NCBI RefSeq assembly: GCF_035974275.1
Contig: NZ_CP142422.1
Coordinates: forward strand, 248,001 to 312,000
Reading direction: 5' to 3'
Length of the DNA: 64,000 nt
Source: Chryseobacterium sp. MYb264
Lineage (GTDB): Bacteria > Bacteroidota > Bacteroidia > Flavobacteriales > Weeksellaceae
A program made the position numbers and the translations under genes. The notes below the pieces were generated by a model. The model was not told the DNA's origin, did no database searches, and was given only the letters and a program-made list of their open reading frames with translations. Positions 9,348 through 18,443 of the stretch are shown one piece after another (the first letter of the stretch is position 1; each line of letters begins with the position of its first letter).

Positions 9348-10025
9348 ATGAAATTATCCCTAACAGTTTTAGGGGTAATTTTATTATCAGCATGTTCACA
9401 GAAAAAAGAGATTTTTACACAAAAAGAAAATAATGATGTATTTACAGACTCTATTATCTCATCTGTAGTAAAGGAAAACAAACAAATAAAAGTTGATAGT
9501 TTAATACAAATTGATTATTTAGCATATTCTTTTAAATATTTAAATAAAGATTTCAAGATTTTAATAGATAATAATTCCTTCAACAAATCTCTGAAGGAAA
9601 ATCATTATATAGAAGAAAGAATAAAAAATTATTCAGACTCATTGGGAGTAGTTTTAATGTATGAATTAAATGATTGGGATGCCACAAGAATTGCTAAACA
9701 ACAAATAACATTTTCTTGGAAAAGGCTTGGTTATTATTTACATAGAAGTGACAGAGATTTAAAAAACTTAAACATTAAGTATGAATATAAACATCCTTAT
9801 TTGATGTTTAGACATTTTAAAAGTAATGATGAAGAATCTGAGTTTAAAAAAGCTGAAATTAATAGAATCAAAAATATTTTAGTAACTGATTTTAAACAAG
9901 ATTATAATATGATTACTAAATTGTCTAATGAAGAAATACTGAATAAATCTTTTGAATTAAATCCTGAAATTATAAGAATGAGAAATGAAGCGGCGAAAGA
10001 ACACCAAAAATTGCACCAGCATTAA
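9348..10025 (+). CDS. Hypothetical lipoprotein downstream of the ferredoxin-like lipoprotein
   Basis: An upstream start at 9330 would overlap the previous gene, but the ATG at 9348 opens directly on a lipoprotein signal (MKLSLTVLGVILLSAC), so that start is preferred (225 residues). The mature part is very Lys/Asn/Ile-rich and helical, with no recognised domain. The 10-base gap from the preceding stop makes an operon likely. The IS element inserted 8 bases after its stop leaves it intact. Confidence 0.7.
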   Translation: MKLSLTVLGVILLSACSQKKEIFTQKENNDVFTDSIISSVVKENKQIKVDSLIQIDYLAYSFKYLNKDFKILIDNNSFNKSLKENHYIEERIKNYSDSLGVVLMYELNDWDATRIAKQQITFSWKRLGYYLHRSDRDLKNLNIKYEYKHPYLMFRHFKSNDEESEFKKAEINRIKNILVTDFKQDYNMITKLSNEEILNKSFELNPEIIRMRNEAAKEHQKLHQH

Positions 10026-10033
10026 TCTTATTT

Positions 10034-11503
10034 AGTCATTCCTTAAAAACCAAGTAATATTTTGATTATCAGTTTTTATGCACTTATATTTCGTAAAAAA
10101 TCGTTGTAAAAAATTGCAATAAATTGTATTTTTAGGATATAAAAAGTGGCAAAATGTTAGGCAAAATAAGAGAGGATTTACAGCAGAATTTATTCAAGAC
10201 CAGGCTTACGGAGCTTATTAATATGGAGCATCCGGTGGTAAAATTAGCTGGGGAGATTTCCTGGGATAAAATGGAGTCAGAGTTTGAGAAATTATTTTCA
10301 GAAAACGGAAGACCTTCTATTGCTATCCGTAAAATAGCAGGAATGCTTTTGCTCAAGGAAATGTTTAAAGAAAGTGATGAAAGTGTAATAGAGAGATGGA
10401 TTGAGAATGCGTATTGGCAATATTTTACCGGAGAAACCTTTTTCCAGACAGAGCAGCCTTTCGATCCGAGCAATTTTGTACACTTCAGAAAAAGAATTGG
10501 AGATAAGGGTTTGGAATTTCTTTTGGGACAAAGCGTTTCTCTCCATCCCAAAGCCAAAACAGAAGATGAAGTTCAGGTAGATACGACGGTTCAGGAGAAG
10601 AACATTACCTTTCCTACCGATGCCAAATTAGCAAAAAAAGTAATCGACAATTGTAGAAAAATAGCAGAAAAAGAGAGCGTTGTACAAAGACAAAGCTACA
10701 GAAGAGTGAGCAAACAATTATTGCGGGACGCTTTTTTTGGACATCATCCCAGAAGACAGAAGAAGGCAAAAATGGCGAGGAAAAAGCTCAGGACGATTGG
10801 TAAAAGAGTTCTTCGGGAATTGGAAAGAAAACTTCCTAAAGATGTTTTGAAAGGCTACGAAGACGTTTTTAAAATTTACCTTAAAGCACTCACCCAAGAA
10901 CGTACCACGAAAGATAAAATTTACAGTCTTCACGAGCCACAAGTTGCGTGTATTGCGAAAGGAAAATCGGGAAAAGCATACGAGTTTGGGACAAAAGTAG
11001 CAGTAGTAAGAGGTCGGAAAACAGGGATCATCAGCTCGGTAAAGAGATTTTCTGGCAATCCTCACGATAGTAAAACTCTTGAAGAATCATTGGCACAGAG
11101 TGAGAGGGTAAGAAAATCCGTTGGCGGAACAAGACCTACGAAAGCCACTACAGACAGAGGATTTAAAGGAATCAAAGAAGTGGAAGGAACAGCAATTTTG
11201 CTTCCCGCAAAAAAAGAAAAAACAAAATATGGGCAACAAGTAGCCAGATTAAGATTCCGGGCAAGAGCAGCCATAGAACCTTGTATCTCTCATTTAAAAA
11301 GAAACCACTCCTTAGGATTAAACTTCCTGAAAGGAGTGGCTGGAGATATTAATAATGCATTATTAGCAGGGATTGGATACAATTTGAAGATGAGATTGAA
11401 TCAAATCAAACAACAAATTCTTCTTTGGCTCGAACTTGTTCTCCGAATCTTTTTAGGCAAATATAATTTTCAAAGTCAAAAAACAGCTTTTTAAGGAGCG
11501 ACT
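10034..11503 (+). mobile_element. Intact IS5-family insertion sequence, copy 1
   Basis: The 1470-base element has terminal inverted repeats AGTCATTCCTTAAAAA and AGTCGCTCCTTAAAAA (two mismatches). It is flanked on both sides by ATTT, a 4-base target duplication. It carries one transposase gene. Removing it restores an AT-rich intergenic sequence, so no gene was broken. A second, degraded copy lies at 31537. Confidence 0.88.
10154..11494 (+). CDS. IS5-family transposase
   Basis: The 446-residue transposase has the N-terminal helical InsH-like domain (about 15-125, with SIAIRKIAGMLLLK and FDPSNFVHFRKRIG) and a DDE catalytic domain. Likely acidic residues are in VQVDTTVQ, TTDRGFKG and AAIEPCISHLK. 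The C-terminal part is rich in basic residues. It fills the IS from near the left repeat to within 10 bases of the right repeat. It appears intact and potentially active. Confidence 0.9.
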   Translation: MLGKIREDLQQNLFKTRLTELINMEHPVVKLAGEISWDKMESEFEKLFSENGRPSIAIRKIAGMLLLKEMFKESDESVIERWIENAYWQYFTGETFFQTEQPFDPSNFVHFRKRIGDKGLEFLLGQSVSLHPKAKTEDEVQVDTTVQEKNITFPTDAKLAKKVIDNCRKIAEKESVVQRQSYRRVSKQLLRDAFFGHHPRRQKKAKMARKKLRTIGKRVLRELERKLPKDVLKGYEDVFKIYLKALTQERTTKDKIYSLHEPQVACIAKGKSGKAYEFGTKVAVVRGRKTGIISSVKRFSGNPHDSKTLEESLAQSERVRKSVGGTRPTKATTDRGFKGIKEVEGTAILLPAKKEKTKYGQQVARLRFRARAAIEPCISHLKRNHSLGLNFLKGVAGDINNALLAGIGYNLKMRLNQIKQQILLWLELVLRIFLGKYNFQSQKTAF

Positions 11504-11562
11504 ATTTATATTTTTAATTGAATCACTTTTGTCTGAATCAATAAAAATAATTTAAGAATACC

Positions 11563-11570
11563 TATTTTTG
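11563..11570 (+). promoter_or_regulatory. Possible -7 promoter element (TATTTTTG)
   Basis: TATTTTTG matches the Bacteroidota -7 consensus TAnnTTTG and lies 18 bases before the cytochrome c peroxidase ATG. A TTTTG lies further upstream than the usual -33 spacing, so the match is partial. Confidence 0.4.
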
Positions 11571-11588
11571 CCAAAATTTTAAGGATCA

Positions 11589-12755
11589 ATGAAGAATGTC
11601 ATAAGCTGGATAGTCGTTTTATTTTTAACCGTTTCTCTTTTAAACAATTGCCTGAGCAATAAAGTAAATAAAGAGATCAACGAAAAAGCCTCGTTTATGG
11701 CAAAACTGAGAAAACTCTATTCTTCAGGAGATTCTTCCAACTGGCCAAAAGCATTGCTTGATCCTGAGGCTGTTCCTCATTTTTCAGAAATTGGACATTT
11801 GCCGGAAGTTCAATATCCGCAAGACAATCCGTATTCTGCGGAAAAAGCTCTTTTGGGTAAAACACTTTTTTATGATCCACGACTTTCAGGTTCTAATCAG
11901 ATTGCGTGCGCTTCATGCCATGATCCTGAATTGGGCTGGTGTGACAACAGAACATTTTCTTTCGGTCACGACAGGCAGTTAGGAAGCAGAAATGCGATGA
12001 GTATCCTCAATGTTGCCTATGCAGCAACATTATTCTGGGATGGCCGTGCTGCTTCTCTGGAAGATCAGTCTCAGATGCCGATTCAGGATAAAAAAGAAAT
12101 GAGCGAACATATTGATATTGCTGCCGGAAAAATTGCCAAGATCAAAGGATATGAAGCTTTATTTGAAAAAGCTTTTGGTGATAAAATGGTCACTAAAGAT
12201 AAAATCGCCAAAGCCATTGCCACTTTTGAACGTACCATTAAAAGTCCGCCAAGTAAATTTGATCAGTTTATTGATGGGAAAGAAGATGCTTTTACCGATA
12301 ATGAATTGATGGGACTTCATTTGTTCAGAACCAAAGCGCAATGTATCAATTGTCATAATTCAGGATATTTTTCCAATAATCGTTTTGAAAATACAGGAAC
12401 TTCTTTATTAGGATCGAAACAGGAAGATCTGGGAAGATATTTAGTAACCAAAAACCCTGAAGATGCCGGAAAATTCAGAGTAACTTCGCTTCGTGAAATT
12501 ACCAGAACCGGTCCTTGGATGCATAACGGAGCATTTATGACGATGGTAGATGTTATTCAATTTTACAGCAAAGGAAATCCCGAGCCTCCTAAAAAACGCT
12601 CAACGGTTTATGAAGGTGTAACTTTACATTCTGAAAAATCGCAAATGCTGAGGTTGTTGGAACTTACAGACGAAGAAGTTGCCCAGTTAGAAGCTTTTTT
12701 AGGTACTTTATCTACAAAAACTCAAAGAATAACGCCGCCGCAATTGCCTCAGTAG
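11589..12755 (+). CDS. Di-haem cytochrome c peroxidase (CCP/MauG family)
   Basis: The 388-residue exported protein carries two haem-binding CxxCH motifs: CASCH at 107-111 and CINCH at 252-256. This spacing is characteristic of bacterial di-haem peroxidases that reduce hydrogen peroxide in the periplasm using cytochrome electrons. The signal peptide contains a Cys at position 21, so it may be a lipoprotein. Conserved family stretches include LFYDPRLSGSNQIACASCH, LFWDGRAASLEDQ and GPWMHNGAF. It is a single gene next to the IS element. Confidence 0.9.
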   Translation: MKNVISWIVVLFLTVSLLNNCLSNKVNKEINEKASFMAKLRKLYSSGDSSNWPKALLDPEAVPHFSEIGHLPEVQYPQDNPYSAEKALLGKTLFYDPRLSGSNQIACASCHDPELGWCDNRTFSFGHDRQLGSRNAMSILNVAYAATLFWDGRAASLEDQSQMPIQDKKEMSEHIDIAAGKIAKIKGYEALFEKAFGDKMVTKDKIAKAIATFERTIKSPPSKFDQFIDGKEDAFTDNELMGLHLFRTKAQCINCHNSGYFSNNRFENTGTSLLGSKQEDLGRYLVTKNPEDAGKFRVTSLREITRTGPWMHNGAFMTMVDVIQFYSKGNPEPPKKRSTVYEGVTLHSEKSQMLRLLELTDEEVAQLEAFLGTLSTKTQRITPPQLPQ

Positions 12756-12859
12756 TTTTCAATAGGTTCTGTTTTTAAAAAGCATCAAAAAGGGTGGGGT
12801 TCATTACTTCGCTGCCGATCTGATCTGGAATTTACCATATAAACACCCGTAAAATACGG

Positions 12860-13390
12860 TTAAAATTTTTTGTCGAATCTGCCTTCAACGATATTTATGA
12901 TTTCTTCACCTGCATAACGGTTTAGTTTTAATTCAAATGTTCCGGAAACTATTTGGTTTTCAAGATCAAGACGGGTGATTTTAAGTTTACAATCGTATTT
13001 GTTATTATAAAAAATATCATCAAAACTTCGCGAAAAATAAATGGTATTATCGCTTTCTCCATTATTGGGAGTGATGGTGTATGTTTTATTTAATTCAAAA
13101 TGATCAACCTGATAATTGATGTATATGCTATTGTTATCCTTAATTCCTTTTAAATAAATTCTTATATAAGTTCTATCTTTAATTTTCTCACAATAGGTGT
13201 GAATTCCAGGACCGTCATTGGTGTAGTTTTTTGTAGCAACCCATACTTTTCCGTCAATAATAGCACCTCCGGTTCTCGCTCCGGTCTGCGTTGCGGCAGG
13301 TAAAGTATCTGTATCTACATTTTTATCGTAATCACGATGACAAGAAGTGAAAATTGAAAATATAACGAGTAATATATAGATATTTTTCAT
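12860..13390 (-). CDS. Hypothetical lipoprotein, DUF6252-like
   Basis: The 176-residue protein has a lipoprotein signal (MKNIYILLVIFSIFTSC). The start of the mature part, TQTGARTGGAIIDGKVWVATK, resembles the opening of Bacteroidota lipoproteins grouped as DUF6252. The rest is predicted beta-rich. No biochemical role is known for the group. It stands alone, divergent from the HxlR regulator. Confidence 0.7.
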   Translation of the reverse strand: MKNIYILLVIFSIFTSCHRDYDKNVDTDTLPAATQTGARTGGAIIDGKVWVATKNYTNDGPGIHTYCEKIKDRTYIRIYLKGIKDNNSIYINYQVDHFELNKTYTITPNNGESDNTIYFSRSFDDIFYNNKYDCKLKITRLDLENQIVSGTFELKLNRYAGEEIINIVEGRFDKKF

Positions 13391-13526
13391 ATTGATTTCA
13401 GTTCAAATGGTTTTTATATAGTTTGTTTTTCAAAGATATAAAAAAGAGCAAAACTTCATTTTATTTGAAATTAAATTTTAATGAATTCTCTATTTTCCAG
13501 TGAAATAATTAATTTTGTTGTAGTTT

Positions 13527-13850
13527 ATGCGAAAAGAAAATTCTACCAATTCGATGAATGAAAAAGCACTGCAAAATTTTTGCAATGCTTCTAAAACGTT
13601 AATGATGATCAGCGGTCGCTGGAAACTTTCGATTTTATTTAAATTGCTTGATGAAAATATCAATTATTCTGAATTTAAAGTTCTTTTACCGGAAATTAGT
13701 GACAGAACACTTTCTAAACAGCTGAATGAAATGATTCAGGATGAATTGATTTCCAAAGAGAAAGATAAAACCTCTTCCATTTATTCACTCACGGAAAAAG
13801 GGAGAAAATTACAACTTGTTTTGTCTTCATTATCAGATTTTCAGAAGTAA
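13527..13850 (+). CDS. HxlR-family winged-helix regulator
   Basis: The 107-residue protein contains the HxlR DNA-binding domain: a Cys near the start (NFCNASKTL), SGRWKLSILFKLL, the recognition region ISDRTLSKQLNEM and the wing SSIYSLTEKG. Members often sense electrophiles or oxidants through the N-terminal Cys. A TAATTTTG -7 element overlaps 13510-13517, only 10 bases upstream of this ATG, so the true start may be Met10 (13554). Its stop lies 4 bases from the stop of the convergent VOC gene. Confidence 0.85.
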   Translation: MRKENSTNSMNEKALQNFCNASKTLMMISGRWKLSILFKLLDENINYSEFKVLLPEISDRTLSKQLNEMIQDELISKEKDKTSSIYSLTEKGRKLQLVLSSLSDFQK

Positions 13851-13854
13851 AATT

Positions 13855-14313
13855 TTAGCCAAAATTCACATTTTCTAAAAATTCAATCACTTCGCCATTC
13901 GGGCTGTAGACCAAACTGTTTTTTACATTTACTGATTTGTTTTTATTGATCAGATCCAATTGAAATACACCTTCGCTAAGATCTTTTGCTCCGTATTCCA
14001 GCGCTTTTGTTCTTGCAGATTCGGCATCTTTCACCATAAAACAGATGTGAAGTAAAGCATTTTCAGTATATTCTTCATTTTCCAGCCGCCTTCTTCCCTG
14101 TGTTGGCATTTCTGCATTTTTATCACATATTTCCAAATAATAATTGATTTTTTGATGATGAAGCATAGCACATTTTTCAAGATTAAATTCCGGTAGCGAC
14201 CAGCCATGAACAACTTCAAATCCTAATTTTATGTAAAAACCAATCGTTTCTTCAAAATTCTGAGCTTTGATGGATACATGGTGAAAGGCGGTAATATTGT
14301 CTGATAATTCCAT
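13855..14313 (-). CDS. VOC-superfamily (glyoxalase/bleomycin-resistance) protein
   Basis: The 152-residue protein shows the paired beta-alpha-beta-beta-beta modules of the vicinal oxygen chelate fold. The first module begins AFHHVSIKAQNFEETIGFYIKLGF and the second LLHICFMVKDAESARTKALEYGA. Likely metal ligands are the His in HHVSI, His in LLHICF, and a Glu in NGEVIEFLE. Substrate is unknown. It converges on the HxlR gene. Confidence 0.8.
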   Translation of the reverse strand: MELSDNITAFHHVSIKAQNFEETIGFYIKLGFEVVHGWSLPEFNLEKCAMLHHQKINYYLEICDKNAEMPTQGRRRLENEEYTENALLHICFMVKDAESARTKALEYGAKDLSEGVFQLDLINKNKSVNVKNSLVYSPNGEVIEFLENVNFG

Positions 14314-14450
14314 TTTTATATTTAAATTTTTATCAAAGGTAAAAAGCGAAATATTCTGATGAAAGGACTTACAAAATTGTTAGTTCTCGGTTTGTTAATT
14401 TCGAAAAGGAAAGAATTTCATCTTAATTATAAAAAATAAGTAAATTGTAC

Positions 14451-15647
14451 ATGAATCTTTATAAAATGATCTTACGAAAAATTACAATTGCAACATTCTC
14501 TGTATTAAGTATTTCCTTTTTTGCTCAAACTAAAAAAGAGATGTCAAAGCTTATTCAAAGTGAATTTGAATGGGCTGATAAGCAGTATAAATATTTAATG
14601 AAAACCGTTCCCGAAGATAAGATGCCTCAGTCTTTTAAAGACGGAAAGCTGATTACTAAAGATATTTCGTGGTGGTGTTCAGGATTTTATCCGGGCTCAC
14701 TTTGGATGATCTACGAGCAGACGAAAGATCCGGAAATCCGAAAAGAAGCGGAAAAAAGGCTAAAAATGATTGAGCCTAATAAAACATTTACCCGCGATCA
14801 TGATTTAGGCTTTATGATGTTCTGCAGCTTCGGAAATGCGTATAGAATTACAAAAAATCCTGAATATAAAAATATTATTCTTACCTCTGCCGAGTCCCTT
14901 TCAACAAGATTTCGCCCGAATATGCAAGCGATTTTATCGTGGGATAAAATGGCTGATTTCAAAGGCCCTGTGATTATCGATAACATGATGAATCTTGAAA
15001 TGCTGATGTGGGCGTCCCAAAATGGAGGCTCTAAAAAGCTGGAAGAGGTGGCCGTTACACATGCCAATACAACGATTAAAAATCATTTCCGTCGGGATTT
15101 CAGTTCGTATCATGTCATTGATTACGATGTGAATACGGGAGATGTTTTAAACAAAAAAACATTTCAGGGATATGCCGATTCTTCGGCTTGGGCGCGCGGA
15201 CAGGGTTGGGCTTTATATGGCTACACCATGATGTATCGGTTGACGAAAGATAAAAAATATGTAATGCAGGCTCAGAATATAGCGAAATTTATTCTTAATC
15301 ATCCTTCGATGCCTGAAGATAAGATTCCGTACTGGGATTTTGATGATCCTAAAATTCCGAATGTTCCGAGAGATGCTTCAGCAGCAGCAATTATTGCTTC
15401 TGCGTTGCTTGAGCTTGGGCAATATTCAAATGGAGAAGAAAAGCAACATTATATTGATACCGCAAAGCAAATTATTGTGAGTTTATCCGGTGAAAAATAT
15501 CAGGCAAAACTGAATGAAAATGGTGGATTTTTATTGATGCACAGCACAGGAGGATTGCCATTAAATTCAGAGATTGATGTTCCGCTGATTTATGCAGATT
15601 ATTATTTTCTGGAAGCTCTAAAAAGATATAAAGATTGGTATTTATAG
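14451..15647 (+). CDS. Glycoside hydrolase family 88 (unsaturated glucuronyl hydrolase-like)
   Basis: A TTG at 14445 keeps the frame open, but the ATG at 14451 (398 residues) or 14466 precedes a good signal peptide ending near FFAQT. The body is an alpha/alpha barrel of the GH88 family. Family-type catalytic aspartates are seen in DHDLGFMMFCSFGNAYR and VIIDNMMNLEMLMWA, and the conserved SSAWARGQGWALYG segment is present. GH88 enzymes hydrate unsaturated uronic acids released by lyases from glycosaminoglycans or similar polymers. No polysaccharide lyase is adjacent, so the substrate is unassigned. Confidence 0.85.
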   Translation: MNLYKMILRKITIATFSVLSISFFAQTKKEMSKLIQSEFEWADKQYKYLMKTVPEDKMPQSFKDGKLITKDISWWCSGFYPGSLWMIYEQTKDPEIRKEAEKRLKMIEPNKTFTRDHDLGFMMFCSFGNAYRITKNPEYKNIILTSAESLSTRFRPNMQAILSWDKMADFKGPVIIDNMMNLEMLMWASQNGGSKKLEEVAVTHANTTIKNHFRRDFSSYHVIDYDVNTGDVLNKKTFQGYADSSAWARGQGWALYGYTMMYRLTKDKKYVMQAQNIAKFILNHPSMPEDKIPYWDFDDPKIPNVPRDASAAAIIASALLELGQYSNGEEKQHYIDTAKQIIVSLSGEKYQAKLNENGGFLLMHSTGGLPLNSEIDVPLIYADYYFLEALKRYKDWYL

Positions 15648-15649
15648 AG

Positions 15650-15680
15650 GTTTCGGGCAAACCGAAGATTTGCCCGAAAC
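15650..15680. terminator. Perfect 12-bp hairpin between convergent genes
   Basis: GTTTCGGGCAAA and TTTGCCCGAAAC form a perfect stem around a 7-base loop. It lies between the GH88 gene and the minus-strand small gene at 15691, and probably terminates both. Confidence 0.75.
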
Positions 15681-15690
15681 TCATTTTCAA

Positions 15691-15831
15691 TTAATCTCCA
15701 GGCTTATGAACATGAGGTTTTAATTTTGGATGCTTAGGTCGAGTTTCTGGATTTACTCTTGACCTTTCATCAGGTGTTCCATCTTTTTTCTTTGGTTTGG
15801 GGCCTGTTTTGATTGCTTCAATTGTATTCAT
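15691..15831 (-). CDS. Small Lys/Pro-rich hypothetical protein (46 aa)
   Basis: A 46-codon frame starts at ATG 15829-15831 (MNTIEAIKTGPKPKKKDG) and ends at the hairpin. The product is highly basic and rich in Pro, Lys and His, without hydrophobic core residues, so it is probably unstructured. It may be a small DNA- or RNA-binding or ribosome-associated protein. Support is its full use of the space between the hairpin and the next gene; homology was not tested. Confidence 0.45.
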   Translation of the reverse strand: MNTIEAIKTGPKPKKKDGTPDERSRVNPETRPKHPKLKPHVHKPGD

Positions 15832-15909
15832 AAATTAAAATTTTGTATTACAATCAAAAATATTTAAACCATTTGTTTGCACCTTACGGAAAACCATAAT
15901 CTATTTATA

Positions 15910-16449
15910 TTACCATTCGTTCAGTGAAATAACTTCCGCCTGTTTCGGGAAAACTTTTTCCATTAAAACCTGATGAACTTCCGAATCGCTATCAGTGCAA
16001 CAATCAGAGATTACAGTTAATTCAAAATCTTTGTCTGCCGCTTCTCTCACGGTTGAGAGCACAATCCCACTTGTTGCGATACCGGTTAAAACCAAATGCT
16101 GAATATTCATGCCTCGAAGAACAACTTCAAGATCGCTTCCGCTGAAAGCGCTCACACGGCGTTTGGTAACGATAATATCATCTTTTTCCACCTTTAAATC
16201 GGGATGAATCGTAGACCAGTCGCTCATATCAACATTTGCCAAATGTTTTTTGAATTCTGAGAAAATCTTATTATTCTCATTCACTTCAGGAATTCGGTTT
16301 CTGAATCCCAACACCACAAAAATAACCGGAATACCTTCTTCGCGGGCTTTTTTAATAGCTTTTGCTACATTGTTTACAAGGTTTGAAGAATCTTCTACGC
16401 GGTTTAAGATAGATAACTGCATATCCATTACCAGCAATGCTTTGTTCAT
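15910..16449 (-). CDS. Isochorismatase-family hydrolase lacking the nucleophile Cys
   Basis: The 179-residue protein has the isochorismatase fold. It keeps the N-terminal acidic residue (LLVMDMQ) and a basic residue in IIVTKRRVSAFSGSDL. The usual catalytic Cys position in the TxxCVxxT motif is Gly (ATSGIVLSTVREAAD). True isochorismatases also lack this Cys, while amidohydrolase members need it. It is the third gene of a run tetR-MFS-hydrolase, 16 bases after the MFS stop, so it may act on a compound handled by that transporter. Confidence 0.8.
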   Translation of the reverse strand: MNKALLVMDMQLSILNRVEDSSNLVNNVAKAIKKAREEGIPVIFVVLGFRNRIPEVNENNKIFSEFKKHLANVDMSDWSTIHPDLKVEKDDIIVTKRRVSAFSGSDLEVVLRGMNIQHLVLTGIATSGIVLSTVREAADKDFELTVISDCCTDSDSEVHQVLMEKVFPKQAEVISLNEW

Positions 16450-16465
16450 AGTTCTATTTTTTAGA

Positions 16466-17746
16466 TTATATTTTATTGATAAATTCTTCTTCGGATTGAT
16501 CTAATAATCCCTGATCTACAGGTTTTGCTTTTGCTTTTTTAAATAATAAATTCCTGAAAAACAAGGCAATTAAAATTCCGAAAATTCCTTCAATTAACAA
16601 TGTTTTTTGTGCTCCGATTCTTTCAGAAACAAAACCTGTCAGCAAACTTCCCAATGGAAGCATACCAAATATCGCGGTAAGCAGGATGCTGATGGCACGC
16701 GAACGCATTTCAGGAATCACCTCAGATTGTACGATAATATTACAGGTTGTAAACTGTGCTACTGCCCCGAACCCTGTAACTGCTGCGAAAAACATGGAAA
16801 CATAAAAATTGGTAGTGTAAGAAAAACAAATCAGTCCAATGCTGAGGATAATCGAGCTCAGAATCAGAATATTTCTCATGGAAGTTCCTTTTTTTAATGA
16901 AGCTAAAATCACTGTTGCCAATACAGCTCCGGCTCCGATAAAGCTCGAAATATAACCGAAAGTCTGGGCATCTCCATTAAAAATTTCCTTTGCATACACG
17001 GGAATCAGCGTGTCATAAGGTAAAATGAAAAGTCCGGTAATACACAGCATCACAATCACCCACATAATAGAGGGTTGCTGCTTAATATATTTAAAACCTT
17101 CTGCCAATTCGGTAAAAGTTCCTTTTTTTATTGATTTTTTAGGAATGGTTTTAATTTTCATAAAATAAATAGAAGCCATAACAGCGGCAAAGCTTCCTGC
17201 ATTGATCAGGAAGCAGGTTCCGGCTCCGAATTTCTGTAAAATAATTCCCGAAAGAGCAGGACCTAATAATTTTGCAAGACTTGCCATCGCAGCGCTGAGG
17301 GAAAGAGCACTTTGTAAATCGTCATCATCTTCGACGACTTCATTGATCATCGATTGGCGGGCAGGAACATCATAAGCATTAATAATTCCGAGGAAAACAC
17401 TTAAGATTAAAAAGCTCCAGATATTCTGATGGCCTGTCATCACTAAAAAAGCCAATATTGAAGCCTGAATTAATGATAAGATCTGAGTGATCTGAACAAT
17501 TTTGTAACGATTGTAACGGTCGGCTGCAACACCTCCGAATGCAGAAAATATAAACGATGGAAACTGTTCTGCAAAAATAGTCAATCCCAACATAAACGCA
17601 GAATGGGTCATGCTGTAAATCACCCAAACCACAGCAGTTCGTTGCATCCAGGTTCCAAACTGGGAAACGGAACGTCCGAAAAAGTAAAGGGTATAATTTG
17701 TACTTCTAAATGCCTGAAATGTACTGATATTAGAAATTTTGCTCAT
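16466..17746 (-). CDS. MFS transporter (EntS-like 12-TM exporter)
   Basis: The frame is open from 17785, but the ATG at 17746 is chosen because the upstream region holds the operator palindrome. The 426-residue product has about 12 hydrophobic segments and MFS motif A-like GGVAADRYNRYKIV between TM2 and TM3. It resembles the EntS-like MFS_3 group of exporters. It lies between a TetR repressor and an isochorismatase-like gene on the same strand. Regulated drug or metabolite efflux is the likely role; substrate unknown. Confidence 0.85.
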   Translation of the reverse strand: MSKISNISTFQAFRSTNYTLYFFGRSVSQFGTWMQRTAVVWVIYSMTHSAFMLGLTIFAEQFPSFIFSAFGGVAADRYNRYKIVQITQILSLIQASILAFLVMTGHQNIWSFLILSVFLGIINAYDVPARQSMINEVVEDDDDLQSALSLSAAMASLAKLLGPALSGIILQKFGAGTCFLINAGSFAAVMASIYFMKIKTIPKKSIKKGTFTELAEGFKYIKQQPSIMWVIVMLCITGLFILPYDTLIPVYAKEIFNGDAQTFGYISSFIGAGAVLATVILASLKKGTSMRNILILSSIILSIGLICFSYTTNFYVSMFFAAVTGFGAVAQFTTCNIIVQSEVIPEMRSRAISILLTAIFGMLPLGSLLTGFVSERIGAQKTLLIEGIFGILIALFFRNLLFKKAKAKPVDQGLLDQSEEEFINKI

Positions 17747-17759
17747 AATAAAAAGATGA

Positions 17760-17786
17760 TTTGACAAATAATGTAAAAGTGTCAAA
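17760..17786. promoter_or_regulatory. Putative TetR operator upstream of the MFS gene
   Basis: TTTGACA and TGTCAAA face each other across a 13-base spacer, 14 bases before the MFS ATG. The same arms with the same spacer occur at 18444-18470 upstream of tetR. Two identical arrangements on either side of the tetR gene strongly suggest its binding sites. Confidence 0.65.
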
Positions 17787-17802
17787 TTTTAATTAAATTT
17801 TT

Positions 17803-18411
17803 TTAACTAATATGTTTAATAACCATTGAAGTTAAAGTATTTACGGTATCCTGCAGATTTTCAAAATTATTTTTCAAACCCATTTCACGCCTTATTCCGC
17901 GGATGCTGCTCAATAAAATAAAAATAATAGTTTCCTGTTCTTTCATTGAAACCTCCGGAATATTTTGAGTATTGATACTTTCTGAAAATGCTTTGAACAA
18001 AAGATTTCCTTCCGCCGTCATCAGTCGTTGATGAACTTCTCTGATAACTTCCGTGTGTCGCGATTTTTCTTCCGCATTCATTCCTGCTTCAATTGCGATG
18101 AAAAATGAGGTTCTTTCCTCAGAGGTTTTAATTTTAGTCATACAAAAAGCCTGAACTTTCTCTTCAAAAGTCTGCTTTTTATTCATATTAAAATCAATTT
18201 CAGAAATCACTTCTTTCACTAAATTATCCAAAACAGCCTGAAAAACTTCTTCGCGGTTTTTGAAATAGTAATAAATGGAAGTTCTGCTTTTGCCGATGGC
18301 TTTGGAAATATCATCCATGGTCACTTTTTTCATTCCAAACTTCAGATACAGCGCTGAAGCTGTTTTCAGAATTTGTGTTGAAAGCTGATCTTGTTCTGTG
18401 CCGGATGACAT
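17803..18411 (-). CDS. TetR-family transcriptional regulator
   Basis: The 202-residue protein has the TetR HTH at about 12-58: LKTASALYLKFGMKKVTMDDISKAIGKSRTSIYYYFKNREEVF. The C-terminal half is helical and variable, as expected for a ligand-binding domain. It lies directly upstream of the MFS gene on the same strand. Matching palindromes before tetR and before the MFS gene imply autorepression and control of the exporter. Confidence 0.9.
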   Translation of the reverse strand: MSSGTEQDQLSTQILKTASALYLKFGMKKVTMDDISKAIGKSRTSIYYYFKNREEVFQAVLDNLVKEVISEIDFNMNKKQTFEEKVQAFCMTKIKTSEERTSFFIAIEAGMNAEEKSRHTEVIREVHQRLMTAEGNLLFKAFSESINTQNIPEVSMKEQETIIFILLSSIRGIRREMGLKNNFENLQDTVNTLTSMVIKHIS

Positions 18412-18443
18412 TTATTATAATTTGAATGCAAAATTATAAAATA

